A stretch of 64,000 nt of DNA from positions 343,381-407,380 of the forward strand of contig CM067444.1 in assembly GCA_034508935.3 (NCBI GenBank), in the 5' to 3' direction. The position numbers and the translations under genes are program-made. The stretch comes from Berghia stephanieae (taxonomy: Eukaryota; Mollusca; Gastropoda; Nudibranchia; Aeolidiidae). This document shows, piece by piece, positions 60,615 to 64,000 of this stretch (its first letter is position 1; each line of letters begins with the position of its first letter). The notes beneath the pieces were generated by a model that made no database searches, was not told the DNA's origin, and saw only the letters and a program-made list of their open reading frames with translations.

Positions 60615-63600
60615 AGCTGAATATCCTTCATAGACAGTTCTGTCCCATGCTGTAATGTTTCGGCTATATATTATTTTCTCTACCATTGTGAGGGACGTAG
60701 CCGGAAACATCATACTGCAAACCTGGGCTTGACCATGTTTCTTTCCCTTTTCTATAGTCCATAAAACAAAGACAGTGATTTCTATTTTGACTATGTTTCT
60801 TTCCCTTTTCTATACTTTATAAAACAAAGACAGTGATTTCTATTTTGACTATGTTTCTTTCCCTTTTCTATACTTTATAAAACAAAGACAGTGATTTCCA
60901 TTTTGACTATGTTTCTTTCCCTTTTCTATACTTTATCAAACAAAGACAGTGATTTCTATTTTTTTGTTTGTTTTTAATTGCTCTGACTTATGCAGAAAAT
61001 GCCATTTTATTTTTACAGAGTAAGTTGCTTTCAGATATTGCCAATTTCGCCAATTGTAAGCATTTCACATTGTCTTTAAATATGATTGAATCAAAAGTTA
61101 TTCACAAAAATATACATTCTTTTATATTTGATTGACTAAACCTTTCAATGTTTTTTTTATAACTTTCACAACACGTTCTTTCAGAACGTAAGAATAAATA
61201 TTAATAACGTGAAAGGGTTCATCACATTTACACTTTAATTTATGCATAATGTCTAGCTTTTTAAAAATGGCTTCCACTGCTATGATAATTCCACTCACCC
61301 TTGAGTTTGACCTCATGGACATAGATGTAGCAGGTCTGCCATTCCTGTCCCTTGACCCTGCCAGATTGAACATTTTCCCCGTGGGAAGTGGAGGCACTGT
61401 ATCTAAACTGGTGGGAATGTCCTCGGAGAACCTCTTCAGGAAGTCTTTGTAATCCACGTTTCCATAGGAGTTTATGGGCGACATGGACCATAACTTGTCA
61501 AACTGAATGGAAGAATAAATTGGATTGGCCGGTAGAGAGAAGTATTTATGATAACATGACTCATGCAATCTGTTGATTGATTAGACACCAAGAAAAAATC
61601 AACATTGATGTTATATGTGTGTTTTTGTGTATGTGTGATTTTGTGCATTTGTGTTTTTGTGTATGTGTGTTTTTGTGTATGTGCGTGCATGAAAGCTCAG
61701 ATGATTGCTGTTTTCAGATAAAAAAGGGGACGAATTACTTATTGATATATGTCAGTGAGATTGTATATCGGATACTCTGCCTATATTGAGCTGATGGACT
61801 CTCATCTAGGCAAATTGGGACGATTTGTGCTTTGTCTCTTTTTTGTTTTGTTTGATCACATATTATCTCACCCATTTCTTTTGGATTTTAATGTCTGTTT
61901 TGTATAACTTTTTTGACACTACATAAATTAAAAAAGTCAAACGAATACACATAAATATTTGCATAAAATTCCACCTGTTCAGGGGTCATCCTCATGACGT
62001 GTCGGGTCATGACCTCCTTCAAGTCTTCAGCTGTCACAGATCCAAGCTTGGCATAGTCGACGTTTTCGAAATCTCTGAGGATGTTGTGATAGTGATTGAC
62101 AATGGCCTCATGAACACGCTCCACAACTTCATCGACAGAGGTCAGGGGATTGGGGCCTGGGGGGAGGGCATAGTCCAGGGGAAGCTGAGGCAGATCTGGC
62201 ATGAGGTCGGCCTGGGATAAAAGATGATTGGTGATTGGTTGAATAAAATTGGATGGATTGGTAATAGATGATTGGTGATTGGTTGAATAAAATTAAATGG
62301 AATGATAATAGATGATTGGTGATTGGTTGAATAAAATTGAATGGATTGACAACAGATAAAAGATGATTGGTGATTGGTTGAATAAAATTGAATGGAATGA
62401 TAATAGATGATTGGTGATTGGTTGAATTGATACAAAATATGTTGGAAAGCTTTCTTTTTTATGTATCAATTTTTTTTTGCAAGGAACAGATTAAATGAAA
62501 TATGTCATTTCAAAATCATTTTATTATAATGTTAGATTTGTGATAAGATTTCCATTATAATTAATAACTATAAAACCTCATATCTCTCTTGGATAGTAAA
62601 GTTATTGCAGGGTGTGAGTAAATTATTGTTATAAATACTGATAATAATAGTATCAATAACAATTGGAAAAATGCATTTGCGACCCGCTGTCTCAAATTGT
62701 ATTATGTCTGGACAAATTCATGAAATACAATTTATTGCTACAAATATGAAACGTTTTTTTCTCTCTTTTCTTTATTTTGAAGAATAAATACAACTTCTTA
62801 CATTACAAAACAGCCAAAGTTCGTATTTTGTATCATTTGAAAAGAGTAAATTTACTTTTTTTGGTCTTATTCATCCCAACACAATCCCATTTTGAGATGG
62901 TGGCTCACCTTTGTCTAAAAAGATCATGGACCGTAGCAGGATAATCATTTGCATATTTAATTAGGCTGAAGGAGATCCGATAGATTGATTCCAAAACCAT
63001 TATTTATTACCAGGAGTTTTTCTACACATTTATTTATCTCAACTTGTTACTTTCATTTCCTTCTCATTATTATTGAGTGTTCAAATATAGATTAAAAGGT
63101 ACTCGAATTTTCTTTTAACTTTTGAAATGTATTTAAGTAACTATTGAGTTATGAGTATTGAATAATCTTAATAAAGTCCAAAGCAGACAAAAGATCAATG
63201 ACTTATAGTTTAGCGTACATCCCTAATATCATTTTCATGTAACAAGAACAGTTACAGCTTCACGAATCCTATGGCTCTCGAGAACTTCTTGCCCATTTTG
63301 CTACTAATTTACATGTAGTTTGATAGGAATCTAATGCTTTAGTCTATTATGACTGCTATAATCGGCTATGTGGTCTCGCGGTATGACACTCGCTTTCAGA
63401 TTGGAAGGTCCTGGGTTCGAGCCTTGCTTGGCACATAGTTGAGTCCTTGGAAAAGGCTCTTTACTCACATTCTCTCACCATACTGTAAAATGGGTACCTG
63501 GCTGTTGACAGCATTGTCTCTGTCTGAAAAATTGTAACATCGCCTAACAGGCGTCATGTCTTGTCATACATGTTAAATGTTGCTGTTGGCCAGGGACCCG

Positions 63601-63908
63601 TTGTAAAGCGCTTTGAGCACTTTGGTGGATATTGCGCTATATAAAAGCTGAATTTATAATCATTATAGCACAATAATATCATAATTTTCTTTAAAATACA
63701 AAATACAGACTTTTAAACACACCTGTCCAGACGAATATGGCATCAAGAATGTGTTGTAGTTGACACAGCCATCTGGCCCAATGCTGAGGTTTGCCTTGAT
63801 GTGTTTCCATTGTGGGTCGGTCATGATGAAACAGAATGTGTTCAACACACGCCTGAATTCGGGCACAGGGATTTTACCAGCGCTGTCTTTATCAAATGCT
63901 GAACATGC
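56969..63908 (-). CDS. EFCAB6: EF-hand domain protein, EFCAB6-like, last six exons (5' part off window)
   Basis: EFCAB6 (DJBP) is a long multi-EF-hand protein of testis and sperm; family members are reported in axonemal doublet microtubules. Exons on the minus strand: 63908-63723, 62211-61975, 61502-61299, 59841-59643, 58528-58344, 57247-56969, all with GT-AG sites and matching phases, giving 429 codons plus stop. EF-hand pairs are visible: CSAFDKDSAGKIPVPEFRRV, then YGNVDYKDFLKRF, WDVDNSGTISISQFG, YDIDESGRFNYTDFIRHF and a final YDKHFTDSIDYNTFLKD. Loop position 12 is Q or D in two of them and the last hand lacks acidic residues, so several are probably structural rather than calcium-binding, as is usual in this family. 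Upstream exons lie beyond the right edge. The paralogue assignment rests on architecture and remembered resemblance. Confidence 0.8.
57477..57828 (+). mobile_element. F2 retroposon, plus sense, in EFCAB6-like last intron
   Basis: Complete F2 copy flanked by CGGAGACATA at 57467-57476 and 57829-57838. It lies antisense to the host gene. Confidence 0.9.
58672..58890. repeat. 27-bp minisatellite, eight copies, EFCAB6-like intron
   Basis: TTGAACGCAATAGAATTAAC plus TCTTGTG repeats exactly at 27 bp with essentially no variation. The frames it produces are artefacts. Confidence 0.95.
59980..60165 (-). mobile_element. T3 tRNA-derived SINE, minus orientation
   Basis: Homologous to 7660-7850 (GTCAACAGGAATCACC, TTGTCCAAGTGAGCAAAT, antisense B-box region GGGATTCAAACCTGAGACCT). 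It lies in the EFCAB6-like intron upstream of exon 59841-59643. Confidence 0.6.
60551..60615. repeat. (AG)n microsatellite
   Basis: About 32 AG dinucleotides in the EFCAB6-like intron. Confidence 0.98.
60731..60962. repeat. 58-bp minisatellite, four copies
   Basis: ATGTTTCTTTCCCTTTTCTA recurs at 60735, 60793, 60851 and 60909 with few changes. Confidence 0.95.
62218..62430. repeat. Short irregular tandem repeat, EFCAB6-like intron
   Basis: AGATGATTGGTGATTGGTTG followed by AATAAAATT recurs five times at 43-51-bp spacing, beginning right beside the acceptor of exon 62211-61975. Confidence 0.9.
62440..63360. other. Intronic stretch without recognised feature
   Basis: AT-rich intron of the EFCAB6-like gene. 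Nothing else could be supported. Confidence 0.5.
63362..63665 (+). mobile_element. T1 tRNA-derived SINE, most complete copy
   Basis: The head has an A-box-like TGTGGTCTCGCGGTATGAC and B-box GGTTCGAGCC in tRNA spacing. The body has GAGTCCTTGGAAAAGGCTCT and CAGGCGTCATGTCTTG. The tail has GTTGTAAAGCGCTTTGAGCA and ATTGCGCTATATAAAAGC, similar to V-SINE/L2 3' ends. It matches 31545-31850 along its length. Confidence 0.8.
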
Positions 63909-64000
63909 CTGTGCCAAAGAAGGAGTTAAATTTGAAATTTAAGCTTTCATGGTTTATTTTTCTTAAGAATAATGGTAGCACGTTTGACCAGTAATCAGAA

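Overview
This is an AT-rich, intron-bearing animal nuclear sequence. The gene content (MTF-1, RPS4, an EFCAB6-like EF-hand protein) and the repeat landscape (tRNA-derived SINEs with a V-SINE/L2-like tail, RTE-like and CR1/L2-like LINE tails, piggyBac, Penelope-like remnants) suggest a lophotrochozoan, possibly a mollusc. That assignment is an inference and is weak. Long homopolymer runs and one-base frame slips in homopolymers suggest a long-read assembly with residual indel errors.

Layout. 1-2.3 kb: SWIM-zinc-finger-like coding fragment, amplified in ~95-bp tandem units and split by a 532-bp retroposon and a LINE. 2.4-12 kb: nested retroposons of two families (F1 ~530 bp, F2 ~340 bp), minisatellites, tRNA-derived SINEs, and no gene. 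12.46-25.95 kb, minus strand: MTF-1, nine coding exons that sum to a clean 851-aa frame with six C2H2 fingers. 26.6-31.9 kb: Penelope-like and LINE debris and microsatellites. 32.27-43.67 kb, plus strand: ribosomal protein S4, whose first intron carries a 3.86-kb piggyBac element (TTAA duplication, 16-bp TIRs) in antisense and whose other introns carry TIR elements. 44.46-50.84 kb: a 6.4-kb DNA transposon with 12-bp TIRs and a perfect 9-bp target duplication, encoding a three-exon coiled-coil protein with an RNase-H-like look that I cannot place in a named superfamily. This is my best candidate for an undescribed system. 51-56 kb: repeats, a fold-back complex at 53.3-54.5 kb, no gene. 56.97-63.91 kb, minus strand: the last six exons of an EFCAB6-like gene, which continues beyond the right edge.

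The three host genes (metal-responsive transcription, translation, probably axonemal calcium/structure) have no evident functional link; they are neighbours in a repeat-rich stretch. The unifying theme is retroposon activity. All six F2 copies keep 10-12-bp target duplications, so they look young. F1 and F2 share a 3' hairpin whose loop is conserved while the stems differ by compensated changes.
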